A DNA stretch of 64,000 nt from PALSA-1353 sp050014015 (GCA_050014015.1 JBEKEC010000004.1:62001-126000), one strand, 5' to 3'; positions 42,958 through 52,688 are shown, counted from the first letter of the stretch. Notes: generated by a model from the letters alone, not told the origin. A program made the numbers and translations.

Positions 42958-44225
42958 ATGCCGAAATCTGCCCTGCGTATTCTTATCGCCGCCCTTGGCA
43001 GCCACGGCGATGTTCACCCTTTCCTCGCCCTGGGCCAAACCCTCCGCCGGCGCGGGCACGATGTCCGAATCATCGCTCCGGCCATGTACCAACCGCTGGC
43101 CAACTCGCTGGGGCTGCAATTTGTCCCGGTTGGAACCGTGGAGTTATTTGAACGTCACGCCTCGAGACCCGAGCTTTGGCGCCCGGTCCGGGGGTTCCAG
43201 GTCCTGGCCCAGAGCGTCGCCGAACTGCTCGAGCCGTATTACCAGGCCATCATGCGGAATCACCAAAGCGGAGCGACGGTTTTGGTCTTGTCCTCGCTCG
43301 TGTTGGCCGGGCGCGTGGCCCAGGACGTTTTGGGAATCCCCGCGGTGAGCGTTCATCTTTCCCCGGCGATCCTGCGCAGCGTCCAAAGCCCCGCAAAAAC
43401 TCCCCCGTTGCCGGTGTCGGCCCGCCTGCCGAGATGGTGGAACCGCCTGGTCTATTTGGCCGTTGATGCGCTGGTGATGGATCGCGCCCTGGCGGGCCGC
43501 TGAACGATTTTCGCCGCTCGCTGGGGTTACCGCCGGTCACGCGAATCTTCAACGCCTGGGTTCATTCCCCCGATCGAGTGATCGGATTGTTTCCCGATTG
43601 GTTCGCTCCCCAGCCCCAGGACTGGCCCCGGCAAACGGTCCTCACCGGCTTCCCGCTTTACGATGAGTCCGACGTCACCGGCGTCGATCCGGCCATCGAG
43701 CATTTCCTGATTGACGGACCCGCCCCCATCGCCTTCACGCCGGGAAGTGCGATGCGGCACGGCGGGCGATTCTTCGCCGAGGCCGTCCGAACGTGCCGGG
43801 TTCTCGGTTGCCGCGGAGTGCTTTTATCGCGGCACGCCCAGCACGTGCCGGCAAATCTTCCCCCCGAGGTTCGCCACGTCGATTACGTGCCGTTCAGCCG
43901 CCTGCTTCCGCATTGCGCGGCCCTGGTCCACCACGGCGGCATCGGCACCGCCGCCCAGGCCCTGGCCGCCGGCATTCCTCAGTTGGTCGTCCCGATGGCT
44001 CACGATCAACCGGACAACGCCGCCAGATTGAAACGCCTCGGCGTCGCCGAAGTCCTGCCCGCCCGACGCTTTTATGCCGCTCGTGCCGCCGCCGCGTTGA
44101 AACTCGCCATGGACGAACCCCATCACGCCGCTTGCCTTTCGATCAAGCAGCGCCTGGCAACCGAGAATCCCCTGGCGAAAACCGCGGAAATCATCGAACA
44201 AACTTTCGCCGGAAAGTCGGTTTGA
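42958..44225 (+). pseudogene. UGT/MGT-like glycosyltransferase with a frameshift
   Basis: The first frame (42958-43503, 181 aa) begins ALRILIAALGSHGDVHPFLAL, the N-terminal half of a GT1-type glycosyltransferase; the second (43578-44225) has the C-terminal half with HHGGIGTAAQALAAGIPQLV. Between them, in a third frame, LNDFRRSLGLPPVTRIFNAW bridges the two, so a single-base loss near 43490-43503 breaks an otherwise complete gene of about 420 aa. It would transfer a sugar from a nucleotide donor. An assembly error at GGCGGGCC is possible. Confidence 0.82.
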
Positions 44226-44228
44226 CTT

Positions 44229-44579
44229 CTAAACCCTGCGGCACCGCCCAAGGTCCACCCGCGATCCGCTGAAGCGAACCCCTTCCTCTTCCAGCAATCG
44301 CTTTTTGGCGGCCAGACCCTTGGCATATCCCGTCAGCCGGCCGTCGCTGCCGACGACGCGATGGCACGGAACCCCGGGGGCGTACGGGTTGCGGTGCAAC
44401 GCCTGGCCAACCGCTCGATACCCCGTGCTTTTCAGGCTCCGGGCCAGGTCGGCGTACGTGACCACGCTGCCACGCGGGATTCGCGCCGTTACCGCCCAGA
44501 CCTTCTGCGCGAACGACATCCCGGGCACGATCCGTCCCCGGCGAATCTGCGTTTCCAGTTTGGCCGTTGAATCCGTCAT
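44229..44579 (-). CDS. MGMT-like alkyltransferase domain protein
   Basis: 116 residues, the DNA-binding domain of O6-alkylguanine-DNA alkyltransferases alone, without the N-terminal half. Active-site motif PCHRVVGSDGRLTGY with the acceptor Cys, preceded by the winged-helix GYRAVGQALHRNPYAPG. AGGAGG stands six bases before ATG 44579. It repairs or recognises alkylated guanine, as in ATL-type or Ogt-type proteins; because the Cys is present it may be catalytic. It converges with the glycosyltransferase, with four bases between. Confidence 0.9.
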   Translation of the reverse strand: MTDSTAKLETQIRRGRIVPGMSFAQKVWAVTARIPRGSVVTYADLARSLKSTGYRAVGQALHRNPYAPGVPCHRVVGSDGRLTGYAKGLAAKKRLLEEEGVRFSGSRVDLGRCRRV

Positions 44580-44666
44580 TTTGCCTCCTGTACGATTTCA
44601 AGGTACTCTATCGCCATCGGCGGCTATTCGCGTTAACGAATTGCTCAAGCCATCCGAGCCTTGCCA

Positions 44667-45308
44667 ATGAGTACGATTCCGCTTCCATCCGGCGACGTCA
44701 AGGCCAACACGCCTGGCACGGAATCCGCGCCGCCCATCGCGTCCCAGATTCCCATCGGCCGGCTCTCGCGATTATACGACAGAATCGAAGCCTTCGTCAG
44801 CCGGCTTTCTGTTCGCGACAACTTCTGGCATCGCGTCTGCTCCCTCATCTGGCTGCCCTACGCGTTCTTCAGCGGCATCAAGCTCACCGCCATCACCGCC
44901 GAAACCTATGCCGCCATCCTTCCCTTCCGCCGATTCAACCGCAACTTCTATCGCGCCATGGCCGGCGGCGCCCTGCTGGCCAACAGCGAAATCGCCGGCG
45001 GAATGTACGTCTTCGGCATCTGCGGCGGCGATTTCACCGTCGTCTGCAAACACGTCGAATACACCTTCCTCCGCCCCTGTTTCGGCCCGGCCCTCTACCG
45101 CATGACCCCGCGCGAAAACATCCGGCAATTGCTAAGCGTCGGCGAGGAGTTCAACGTCACCCTCGATATGGAAGTCCTCCAGCAGGTCTCCACTCTCGGC
45201 GAACGCGACAAGCGAGTTGGGAAATGCCAGGTCACTTTTCACGTCACTCCCAAGATTCAGCACAAGATCAAGAACGCCCGCAAAAAGGCGTTCGCCGACC
45301 AAATTTGA
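44667..45308 (+). CDS. DUF4442-like hotdog-fold protein
   Basis: 213 residues from ATG 44667. The central region (FRRFNRNFYRAMAGGALLANSEIAGGMYVFG) resembles DUF4442 proteins, which have a thioesterase-type hotdog fold; a following PRENIRQLLSVGEEF... segment completes it. Likely acts on acyl thioesters, by fold only. It is followed directly by a membrane protein gene, with which it is probably co-transcribed. Confidence 0.65.
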   Translation: MSTIPLPSGDVKANTPGTESAPPIASQIPIGRLSRLYDRIEAFVSRLSVRDNFWHRVCSLIWLPYAFFSGIKLTAITAETYAAILPFRRFNRNFYRAMAGGALLANSEIAGGMYVFGICGGDFTVVCKHVEYTFLRPCFGPALYRMTPRENIRQLLSVGEEFNVTLDMEVLQQVSTLGERDKRVGKCQVTFHVTPKIQHKIKNARKKAFADQI

Positions 45309-45313
45309 TCCGC

Positions 45314-46489
45314 GTGACCGAAACTAATTCAACCGCCCTGAAAAGCGCCGGCCGCGTGGCCGGGTGGGCCGTCTATCTGGCCATGTCCTGGACCTGGTGC
45401 ATCGGCATGTTTCTGCCGGTGCTGCTCATGCGCGAACTTGGCATCGGCGGGGTCATCACCTTTGCCATACCCAACGTCGTCGGGGCGGCCGCCATGGGAT
45501 GGGTGATCCGCGACGCCAGCCAAAGCCGGCGGATCATTGGCGAGCATCGCCCCGCCTTGGTCTGGTATTCCCTGATAACGATCGTTTACCACGCCTTTTT
45601 CGCGGCATGGCTGATCCGCCGAATCGCCGGCCCCAATGCCGGCGCCACCGTCGCCGCGGCGTTCCTGGTCTTCTGGCTCATCCTCCATTGGAAAAACGGC
45701 GGCCAATTCCTCGCCGCCTTCCTCGCCTTGGCCGTCTCCCTGGCGGCAATCGCCTGGGGAATTTGGCGCGGCGATCTGCCCTACCTCGCCCACCCTGTCG
45801 AAGCCGGCCGCGGCGAGGGCTTGCCCTTCGCTCTCGATCCGATCAATAATCTCTGGCTCACCCCGGCGTGGACGCTCGGATTCCTCTGTTGCCCATACCT
45901 GGACCTCACCTTTCACGCGGCCAGGCAGGCCCTTTCCCGCACTCAGGCCCGAGCCGCCTTCACATTCGGATTCGGCATTATCTTTCCCGTGATGCTGGCA
46001 ATAACCGTCGCCTACAGCGGCTGGCTGACCGTCGGCTTCGACCGGGCGCGCTATCCGCAATTGGCCCTCATTCTCTGTGCCCACCTGATCGTTCAAAGCT
46101 GCCTCACCGTCGCCCTGCACGCCCGGCAAATCCCCCGCGTCCAGCAACGAGCCTCCATCCGGCAATTCCTCGCATTCATGACGATTCTGATCCTCGCCGT
46201 CCTGCTCGGCGTCTGGACCCGCCCCCAGTTCCGCTACAACGGAATGGATTTGGGCGAGATCATTTACCGCGTATTCCTGGGATTCTACGGCCTTGTATTC
46301 CCCGCCTATGTCTGGCTGCGAATGTGCCAACCCCGCCGCTCGCTGCTGCGCGTCGGCACCGTCATCCTGATCGCCGCCCCCCTATATTGGCTCGGCTTCG
46401 CCGACGAACGAATGGGCTTCCTATTCCCCGGCGTCCTGATCGTCGTCCTGGCCAAATTCCTGCCCGATGCCGTGAAGAAGCCGACGTAG
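45314..46489 (+). CDS. Polytopic membrane protein of unknown function
   Basis: 391 residues from GTG 45314 (TTG 45305 overlaps the previous stop and is an alternative). About ten helices, e.g. GWAVYLAMSWTWCIGMFLPV and IRQFLAFMTILILAVLLGVW. No transporter or enzyme motif is recognised. It follows the DUF4442-like gene by five bases, suggesting related roles in lipid or envelope metabolism. Confidence 0.6.
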   Translation: MTETNSTALKSAGRVAGWAVYLAMSWTWCIGMFLPVLLMRELGIGGVITFAIPNVVGAAAMGWVIRDASQSRRIIGEHRPALVWYSLITIVYHAFFAAWLIRRIAGPNAGATVAAAFLVFWLILHWKNGGQFLAAFLALAVSLAAIAWGIWRGDLPYLAHPVEAGRGEGLPFALDPINNLWLTPAWTLGFLCCPYLDLTFHAARQALSRTQARAAFTFGFGIIFPVMLAITVAYSGWLTVGFDRARYPQLALILCAHLIVQSCLTVALHARQIPRVQQRASIRQFLAFMTILILAVLLGVWTRPQFRYNGMDLGEIIYRVFLGFYGLVFPAYVWLRMCQPRRSLLRVGTVILIAAPLYWLGFADERMGFLFPGVLIVVLAKFLPDAVKKPT

Positions 46490-46770
46490 AAGCCCCACCC
46501 AACGGTCGTGACGATCCGTTTGGATGCCAGTGGACGGCATTGAACACATTGAACACTTTTTGAATTAAATTAGCGATTGCTAATTATTAGTTGCCAGCAG
46601 GCCATTTGGATGAATGGACTTATCGACGAGCGCCGATTATATTAGAATCATGCTGTGTAAAAGCGTAAAGTCGATTTGTCTTGACATTGCTGGTCGGCGG
46701 TTGGGGGTGTGTGTATTCCCGCCCACCGCTTTGATCCACCGTTGCGTCTGCTCATAATGGTACCGGTTTA

Positions 46771-47742
46771 ATGGAGTGCCGATTGCCGCATGCAAAAATC
46801 AATGCTGACAAACCGCACCTTTGGAAGGCCGACATCGCCGCGTCCGTGGACCAATTCAATCAGTGGTTCATGAAATTTGCCCCAGAAGCCTTTCGGTCCA
46901 CGCGCGTCAAGACCACCGAACACGTGAAGGCCGCGCTGCTCGCGACCGATGACCTTCGCAAATTGGATTCCGACACCCTCAAAGCAAATCCCGGCGTGTT
47001 GCCAACGCTTAGAATGTGCACAGCACCGCCGCTGGCTGTAGACCGGCTCATAGGCCTGGCGAGTGCTAATAAGTCGCTCATCGGCAGCATGGAAAAGAGC
47101 AAGCTGGCAGTTCGCATGAAGCCGGAGCTTCTTTCGGAACACCTTGGCTCGGTGTGCCGCGTGCTCACAAAGCTTCTGGATCGGGACATTTTCCCCTGGC
47201 TTGACACTGGAAAATCGCCGACCGATCAGGAGCGCGACCGGGCTTCGACCATCGTTGCTGATCGCCTTTGCAGTGCGGTCGCCAATCCCATCGTTCGCAA
47301 CGCTCAGGAACAGCGCCAACTCGCCATGATCGGGGATTTTCTCGACAGACGAGGATATAGGAAGCAATCCCACCCCGCTGGCAAGCCCCTGGCGCAAATG
47401 GAATCCGGGACGTATGCTTTCCGGATGAACTTGCCTGTGGGGAAGACTGTTAAGGTGAATATTCCCTTTGACGTTGTGATTCAACCAAATAAACCGCGCA
47501 AGGGCCGCTTGCCAATCCTCGTTGAGGCCAAGTCTGCCGGGGATTTTACGAATACGAACAAGCGCCGCAAGGAAGAGGCAACGAAAATCCATCAGCTCCA
47601 GGCCGCCTACGGGGAGGCCATACCGTTTGTTCTTTTCCTTTGCGGTTATTTCGGCAGCGACTATCTTGGCTACGAGGCCGCTGAAGGCATCGACTGGGTG
47701 TGGGAGCACCGCATTGGCGATTTACTAAGGCTCGGAATTTAA
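46771..47742 (+). CDS. XamI-family type II restriction endonuclease
   Basis: 323 residues. The whole sequence follows XamI: INADKPHLWKADIAASVDQF near the start, ASTIVADRLCSAVANPIVRNAQEQRQL in the middle and GYEAAEGIDWVWEHRIGDLL at the end. The PD-(D/E)XK site is Asp 234 ... Glu 252-Ala-Lys 254 (NIPFDVVI, LPILVEAKSAGDF). XamI cuts GTCGAC, the same site as SalI, so this enzyme is predicted to share it. Adjacent methyltransferase starts five bases after its stop. The start has no strong ribosome site. Confidence 0.88.
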   Translation: MECRLPHAKINADKPHLWKADIAASVDQFNQWFMKFAPEAFRSTRVKTTEHVKAALLATDDLRKLDSDTLKANPGVLPTLRMCTAPPLAVDRLIGLASANKSLIGSMEKSKLAVRMKPELLSEHLGSVCRVLTKLLDRDIFPWLDTGKSPTDQERDRASTIVADRLCSAVANPIVRNAQEQRQLAMIGDFLDRRGYRKQSHPAGKPLAQMESGTYAFRMNLPVGKTVKVNIPFDVVIQPNKPRKGRLPILVEAKSAGDFTNTNKRRKEEATKIHQLQAAYGEAIPFVLFLCGYFGSDYLGYEAAEGIDWVWEHRIGDLLRLGI

Positions 47743-47747
47743 TCGGC

Positions 47748-49349
47748 ATGATCGCGCACCAACAAAACTTGGCCGAAAAGCGACGCCAGACGGTGCAGGT
47801 CGAAATTGACGCCCGCCGGTCCGACGCGGAGAGAAACCGGCTGGGCCAGTTCGCGACACCAAATGCGCTCGCGATTGAAATGGCAAAACACGTGGCGAAA
47901 CTCATTGGCGGGACGAAGACGGGTATTCGTTTTGCCGATCCGTCGGTCGGCTCTGGCAGTTTCTTCTCTGCTGCTCTGGCGGTGTTCGGCCGGGAGAGAA
48001 TTGCAAGCGCCGTTGGAATCGAACTTGATCCCGCGTTCTGCACCGCTGCTCTTGATTTGTGGGGGCCGGCTGGGCTTGAGATCGTACAAGGTGACTTTAC
48101 GCGTATCATTGCCAATGACATTCGCCTACCCGCTCCCAATCTAATCCTCGCTAACCCTCCCTATGTCCGGCATCACCACTTATCACGCGAGGACAAGCAA
48201 CGCCTGCAAGCCTTGGTCCACAAAATGACGGGCATCGAGGTCAACGGCTTGGCAGGTCTGTACGTATATTTCGTGCTTCTTGCCACAGCGTGGATGGCAG
48301 ACGGAGGCTATGCCGCATGGCTCATTCCTTCGGAATTCATGGACGTGAATTATGGCTTGGCGATAAGAGATTTCCTGACGAGTCGGGTAACGCTTACCCG
48401 CATTCACCGCTTCGATCCAGACGATGTTCAATTCGGCGATGCATTGGTTTCCTCGGCCATTGTTTTTTTGCGAAAGAAATCTGCCCCGGCTGAGCACAAG
48501 GTCGATTTTACTTTTGGCGGTACGCTTGAAAACCCTCAAGCGAGGGACTCGATTTCGCTGCATCAACTGCGTGAATCGCGGAAATGGACCGTCTACCCGA
48601 GCCATTCTAAAAATGATCGGCACACACTGAGCAATGGCAACGGACCAGTGTTAGCCGATCTTTTCCGAATTCAGCGAGGCATTGCCACGGGCGGCAATAA
48701 ATTTTTCGTTCTGAGTCGGGCCGACGCCGAGCGCCGGGAACTTCCACAAAAATACCTCCGTCCGATCCTGCCTAGCCCACGTCATTTGAAGGTGACGGTG
48801 ATTGAGCGCGATGAAGACGGTTATCCGAATCTTGAACAACAACTGTGTGTAATTGACTGCGATTTGCCGGAGCAGGTTGTTGAGTCCCGGCACCCTGCCC
48901 TGTGGAAGTATCTTCAAACAGCGCGAATCTTGGGTATCAGGGACGGCTACTTAGTCGGCAAACGTTCGCCTTGGTACAAGCAGGAACAGCGCGAACCAGC
49001 CCCGTTTCTTTGTACCTACATGGGCCGCGGTTCGCATGAAATACAGCCTTTCCGGTTTATTTGGAATCAATCAGATGCAATAGGTACGAATCTGTATCTG
49101 ATGTTGTATCCGGAGAGTGGCCTTGCGACCATGCTTCGACGCTTTCCCGGGCGCGCGTCCGAGTTGTTTGCTTTACTTGGTCAGGTCACCGGTCATGAAC
49201 TGCGTGGCGAGGGTCGTGTTTACGGGGGCGGGCTTCACAAGATTGAGCCGAGCGAACTAGGGCGCATATCTGCCATTCCCATGGTGGGGCGTTGGCCTGA
49301 ATTGGCTGGAAGCATAGCGCGAATTGAAACCGCAAGTCTCTTTGGTTGA
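47748..49349 (+). CDS. N6-adenine DNA methyltransferase of the XamI-type system
   Basis: 533 residues. Motif X/P-loop region GQFATP (about 33-38), motif I DPSVGSGSFFSA (64-75), motif II IELDPAFC, and the N6-adenine catalytic NPPY at residues 136-139 (LILANPPYVRHH). A long C-terminal target-recognition region follows, including ATGGNKFFVLSRADAE and ending in a fold typical of Eco57I-type methyltransferases. It protects GTCGAC from its partner nuclease. Directly downstream of the restriction gene, so both are one operon. Confidence 0.9.
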   Translation: MIAHQQNLAEKRRQTVQVEIDARRSDAERNRLGQFATPNALAIEMAKHVAKLIGGTKTGIRFADPSVGSGSFFSAALAVFGRERIASAVGIELDPAFCTAALDLWGPAGLEIVQGDFTRIIANDIRLPAPNLILANPPYVRHHHLSREDKQRLQALVHKMTGIEVNGLAGLYVYFVLLATAWMADGGYAAWLIPSEFMDVNYGLAIRDFLTSRVTLTRIHRFDPDDVQFGDALVSSAIVFLRKKSAPAEHKVDFTFGGTLENPQARDSISLHQLRESRKWTVYPSHSKNDRHTLSNGNGPVLADLFRIQRGIATGGNKFFVLSRADAERRELPQKYLRPILPSPRHLKVTVIERDEDGYPNLEQQLCVIDCDLPEQVVESRHPALWKYLQTARILGIRDGYLVGKRSPWYKQEQREPAPFLCTYMGRGSHEIQPFRFIWNQSDAIGTNLYLMLYPESGLATMLRRFPGRASELFALLGQVTGHELRGEGRVYGGGLHKIEPSELGRISAIPMVGRWPELAGSIARIETASLFG

Positions 49350-49628
49350 ATCGCTGCAATAAGTACTGGTGCTACAGCCCGTCGTGATCGTTTCCTTGTT
49401 GTGAGTTTTGGGACGTTCTACGGCTCTCCATGGGGACGTACTGGCAAAGATAAGGGCCAGGAAGCTCTTCAGAATAATTCTTCCTGATGCCTTGGCGGAA
49501 CGCGGGAACAAGTTATCATCATTATGGCTGGTGACTGGCCAGGGTGGTGGACGATAGGTCAAATGGGAAATCAGGACTGAGGTGAGGCAAGCTTGGAAAG
49601 TCACCGGCCAACCGAAAGGCCAGCGGGC

Positions 49629-49919
49629 ATGATCGCGGCGGAAGAACGAAAGCATCTTGAGGAATTGCGGGCGCGGGTGGCCTGCCGGAAGAAATTCGCC
49701 TGCCTTGGTTCGGCCCTGACGGAGCTGTGCCAGGGGCATTATCACAGCGACATCGACGTCATGGAATGTCTGGACCCGAGCCAGCCGCCCTGCAATTTGT
49801 CGAGCATGTCCGGGTGCATGCGCGTCTGTAACTGCCCCGTGCGAAAATACGTCGCAAAACACTTCAGCGATTGGGCGGCCGAGAGCACGTGGTTGTTGGG
49901 GCCGACGCGGGGAAGTTAG
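49629..49919 (+). CDS. Cysteine-rich hypothetical protein
   Basis: 96 residues from ATG 49629 (TTG 49593 extends it by 12 residues). Eight cysteines with pairs in ACRKKFACLG, ECLDPSQPPCNL and SGCMRVCNCPVRKYVAKHF, suggesting metal or cluster binding. Basic, no membrane helix. I have seen this Cys pattern in short planctomycete proteins but know no function. Confidence 0.6.
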   Translation: MIAAEERKHLEELRARVACRKKFACLGSALTELCQGHYHSDIDVMECLDPSQPPCNLSSMSGCMRVCNCPVRKYVAKHFSDWAAESTWLLGPTRGS

Positions 49920-49977
49920 ACCGGATTATTCACCGCGAAGGACGCCCAGCGCCGGCTGCGCCCGCAACCCAATAAAG

Positions 49978-50122
49978 ATCTCACGCAGAGGCGCAAAGGC
50001 GCAGAGAAGTAAGAGAAGTCAAAGCCTTTGTCCTCTCTGCGCCTTTGCGCCTCTGCGTGAGATCCCTCTTCAATGGATTTCAAATCAAATCGAGCCGGAC
50101 CATAAATGATCGCTGCACCCAT
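49978..50122. repeat. Inverted copy 1 of a 145-150 bp repeat flanking the histidine kinase gene
   Basis: Core hairpin: gatctcacgcagaggcgcaa near 49978 and its reverse complement ttgcgcctctgcgtgagatc near 50045. Downstream extra unique part: cttcaatggatttcaaatca then gatcgctgcaccc. The reverse complement of the whole block matches 51755-51903 closely. Confidence 0.8.
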
Positions 50123-50205
50123 CGGTTCAACTGATTTTTCTTCTTTTTTCCTTCGCGCTCTTCGCGCACTTCGCGGTGAATAGTGCGGATTAGACTGGTT
50201 TCATT

Positions 50206-51693
50206 TCACGCCGCGGTGGGTTCCGGATCGTGTTCGGTTTGGCGGGCGTTGGTTTGGGGGAATTCGCAGGTGACGGTGGTGCCGGCGCCGACGGCGGATT
50301 GGAGGCGGACGGTGCCGCCCAGGGCGTGGACGGCGTGCTTGACGATCGCCAGGCCCAGGCCCGTGCCGCGTCCGGCGCTGCCGCTGCGGGCGGCATCCAC
50401 CTGGTAAAACCGCTCGAAAACGCGTTCGATGTGTTCGGGGGCGATGCCGATTCCGGTGTCGGCGACGGTGAGCGTCACGGTTCCCCCGGCACCGCTCACG
50501 GGCGGGGGCGATTGCTGAAACGACACGGTAACCCGGCCGCCGCTGGGGGTGAACTTGATGCTGTTTTCCACGAGGTTTTTCAGCACCAGGTACACCAGCC
50601 GGGTGTCGGTGCGAAATTCGCTGGCGGCATTGGTGCCGGCGGCGGCACCAGTTCCGGCGTCGCCGTCGCCAAGACGCAGTTCCACGTTTTTCTGCCTGGC
50701 CATTACGCCCATGGTCGATCTGACGCCGGCGTACAGTTCCGAAGTCTTGACGGCGACGACGCGCGGCTTGAGATCGGCGCTTTCCACCCGCGACAGGTCG
50801 AGCAGGTCGCGGAGCATCTCCTCCAGCCGGCGAAGATGTCCGTCGATCACCGTGATGCAGCGTTCGCTCTGGGCCGGGTCTTCGAGATAAACTTCGCGGA
50901 GGGTTTCGAAGGCGATCTTGATGGCGGCGATGGGGGTTCGCAATTCGTGGCTGGCGTTGGCGACGAAGTCGGTTTTCATCTGCATCGCGCCGGCCAGGCC
51001 GGTGACGTCCCGGAGCACCAGCAGCGCGCCGCCGCCGGGAGCGCGCGTGGCGACGGCTTGATAGGTCGAGCGCTGGCCGTTGCGAACGAGACGGATTTCG
51101 TAGTTGAGGATGGTCGCCGGCCCGCTGGCCCTGGCGCCGCCGGCGCCCACCAGCGCTTCGTACAACTCCACGATCTGCTCGTCGTTGACGACGTTGACCA
51201 GCTTTTGCTCCAGGGCCTGCTGGGGCTGGAGGGACAGGAGCCGGGCGGCGGGGGCGTTTATGAGCGTGATGCGCCCGGTGGGACCGGCGGCCAGGATCGG
51301 ATCGGGCAGCGTATCCACCAGCGCCTGCAATCCGGCCCGCTGGTGCTGAAGATCGGAAAGCTGCTTGTAGGCCTGCGCGGCAAGCTGGTTGAGATTCACC
51401 GCCAAGCTCTGAGCGCCGGTTGAGCCATGCGGCTGAACGCGGACGTCCCACTCGCCGCGGGCCATTCGCGCCGCGGCCGTCTCCATCCTCCGAACCGGCA
51501 TCACCCAGCGGCTTCGCCGGACGCGGGCGGCGGCCAGGACCAGGATCAGCGCGGCGGCGACGGTGTAAACCGCCAGCATACTCGGCGTCCGCCACTGGGG
51601 CGGCGCGCCCGCCGCCGCGGCCACCGCCGCGCCGACCACCCCCGTGACGCCGACGAGGGTCAACAACAGTCGAAGCAAAACCCGGCCCTGCAT
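50206..51693 (-). CDS. Sensor histidine kinase (PhoR-like)
   Basis: 495 residues. Two N-terminal membrane helices (about 4-30 and 40-58), a HAMP-like linker, a PAS domain (DLQHQRAGLQALVDTLPDPI, then RITLINAPAARLL), the dimerisation/phosphoacceptor helix FVANASHELRTP (His about 250) and a HATPase domain with N, G1 (DTGIGIAPEH) and G2 (GTGLGLAIVKH). Paired with the response regulator at 52689, though an unrelated membrane gene lies between them. Flanked on both sides by inverted copies of one repeat. Function resembles PhoR, so phosphate or envelope sensing is possible but unproven. Confidence 0.9.
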   Translation of the reverse strand: MQGRVLLRLLLTLVGVTGVVGAAVAAAAGAPPQWRTPSMLAVYTVAAALILVLAAARVRRSRWVMPVRRMETAAARMARGEWDVRVQPHGSTGAQSLAVNLNQLAAQAYKQLSDLQHQRAGLQALVDTLPDPILAAGPTGRITLINAPAARLLSLQPQQALEQKLVNVVNDEQIVELYEALVGAGGARASGPATILNYEIRLVRNGQRSTYQAVATRAPGGGALLVLRDVTGLAGAMQMKTDFVANASHELRTPIAAIKIAFETLREVYLEDPAQSERCITVIDGHLRRLEEMLRDLLDLSRVESADLKPRVVAVKTSELYAGVRSTMGVMARQKNVELRLGDGDAGTGAAAGTNAASEFRTDTRLVYLVLKNLVENSIKFTPSGGRVTVSFQQSPPPVSGAGGTVTLTVADTGIGIAPEHIERVFERFYQVDAARSGSAGRGTGLGLAIVKHAVHALGGTVRLQSAVGAGTTVTCEFPQTNARQTEHDPEPTAA

Positions 51694-51754
51694 CACAGGA
51701 TTATCAAACGCACCAATCGCAATGCAAGATCAAACCCGCGAATTCCGTGCAATC

Positions 51755-51903
51755 GGGTGCAGCGCTCATTTGTGGTCCGGCTCGATTCGATTTGAAATCC
51801 ATTGAAGAAAGATCTCACGCAGAGGCGCAAAGGCGCAGAGGCACCCAGAAAACAAAAGACTGCTTCTCTCAATTCTCTGCGCCTTTGCGCCTCTGCGTGA
51901 GCT
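51755..51903. repeat. Inverted copy 2 of the repeat flanking the histidine kinase gene
   Basis: Begins gggtgcagcgctcatttgtg, continues cgatttgaaatccattgaag, then gatctcacgcagaggcgcaa and, after a loop, its reverse complement. Orientation is opposite to 49978-50122, with about 1.6 kb between. Confidence 0.8.
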
Positions 51904-51938
51904 GTTTTCTTGAACCCGTTGCAGGCCATAGGAGTAAG

Positions 51939-52664
51939 TTAGACCTGTCCAAACGTGGCCGGCGGCACGATCCGGTTGCGCCGGCGGTGATAGAGGATCA
52001 GCACGCTTGGACCCAGCGATACGATCATGACCGATAAGCCAACGCAGATGCCAAAACCGGTTGCCATCCCGGCGCAGCATTCATTGCGGCGACGAACGAT
52101 GACGTGGGATGGGACGGCCACCAGAAGTTCCAGAACGCTGCCGGCAATCAGCAGGCGATGCAGGGTCATTCCGATTCTCCCCGGTCCGGACTGAAAGGCG
52201 ATCAACGAAAAGACGATCGACCATCCCGCCCAAACGCCGATCGAGGAGAAAAGGATCGCCCAGCCCGCCGCGTCGCTGGCTTCTTTCAACAGTTCGCTCA
52301 GCGCCATTCCGCCGCCGAAAAGCAATGTTCCGGCCAGCAATCCCGAGCCGATGACCGGAAACCAGATGGATCGCCGGGAAATCGGGCGATGGCGAAGCAG
52401 CCTGATCGGCAAGATCATCAGCGTCAATCCGCAGACTACCAATCCGCAGACAAAGGCGGTGACGATCCAGATGAAGGAATCGTCATTCGAGTTTTCCTCC
52501 GAATATTTCATGAATGCGGGAAGCATCAGCACGCCCGCCAGGAGCAGCAGATAAACCACGATCAGCCCGTAAACCCACCAGGGTCGTGGACCTCGGGGCT
52601 CTTTGCGATCCTTCGATTCGTAGGGGAGCAGCGGGACGCCGCCGCCGGATTCGGGGATGCTCAT
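51939..52664 (-). CDS. Multi-pass membrane protein of unknown function
   Basis: 241 residues from ATG 52664 (a TTG at 52685 is possible). Five or six helices (e.g. WWVYGLIVVYLLLLAGVLM, IWFPVIGSGLLAGTLLFGGG, VGLSVMIVSLGPSVLILYH). It lies between the response regulator and the histidine kinase on the same strand. It may modulate signalling, an inference from position. Confidence 0.6.
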   Translation of the reverse strand: MSIPESGGGVPLLPYESKDRKEPRGPRPWWVYGLIVVYLLLLAGVLMLPAFMKYSEENSNDDSFIWIVTAFVCGLVVCGLTLMILPIRLLRHRPISRRSIWFPVIGSGLLAGTLLFGGGMALSELLKEASDAAGWAILFSSIGVWAGWSIVFSLIAFQSGPGRIGMTLHRLLIAGSVLELLVAVPSHVIVRRRNECCAGMATGFGICVGLSVMIVSLGPSVLILYHRRRNRIVPPATFGQV

Positions 52665-52688
52665 GGGATCATGAGCATATTCCAACTC

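Noticed and set aside
44567..46489. One long plus-strand frame spanning two genes
   Set aside because: The first 249 codons are Arg/His-rich noise antisense or out of frame with the DUF4442-like gene; only the part from GTG 45314 is a real protein.
46768..47709. 313-codon minus-strand frame over the XamI gene
   Set aside because: Antisense shadow; the plus strand matches XamI throughout.
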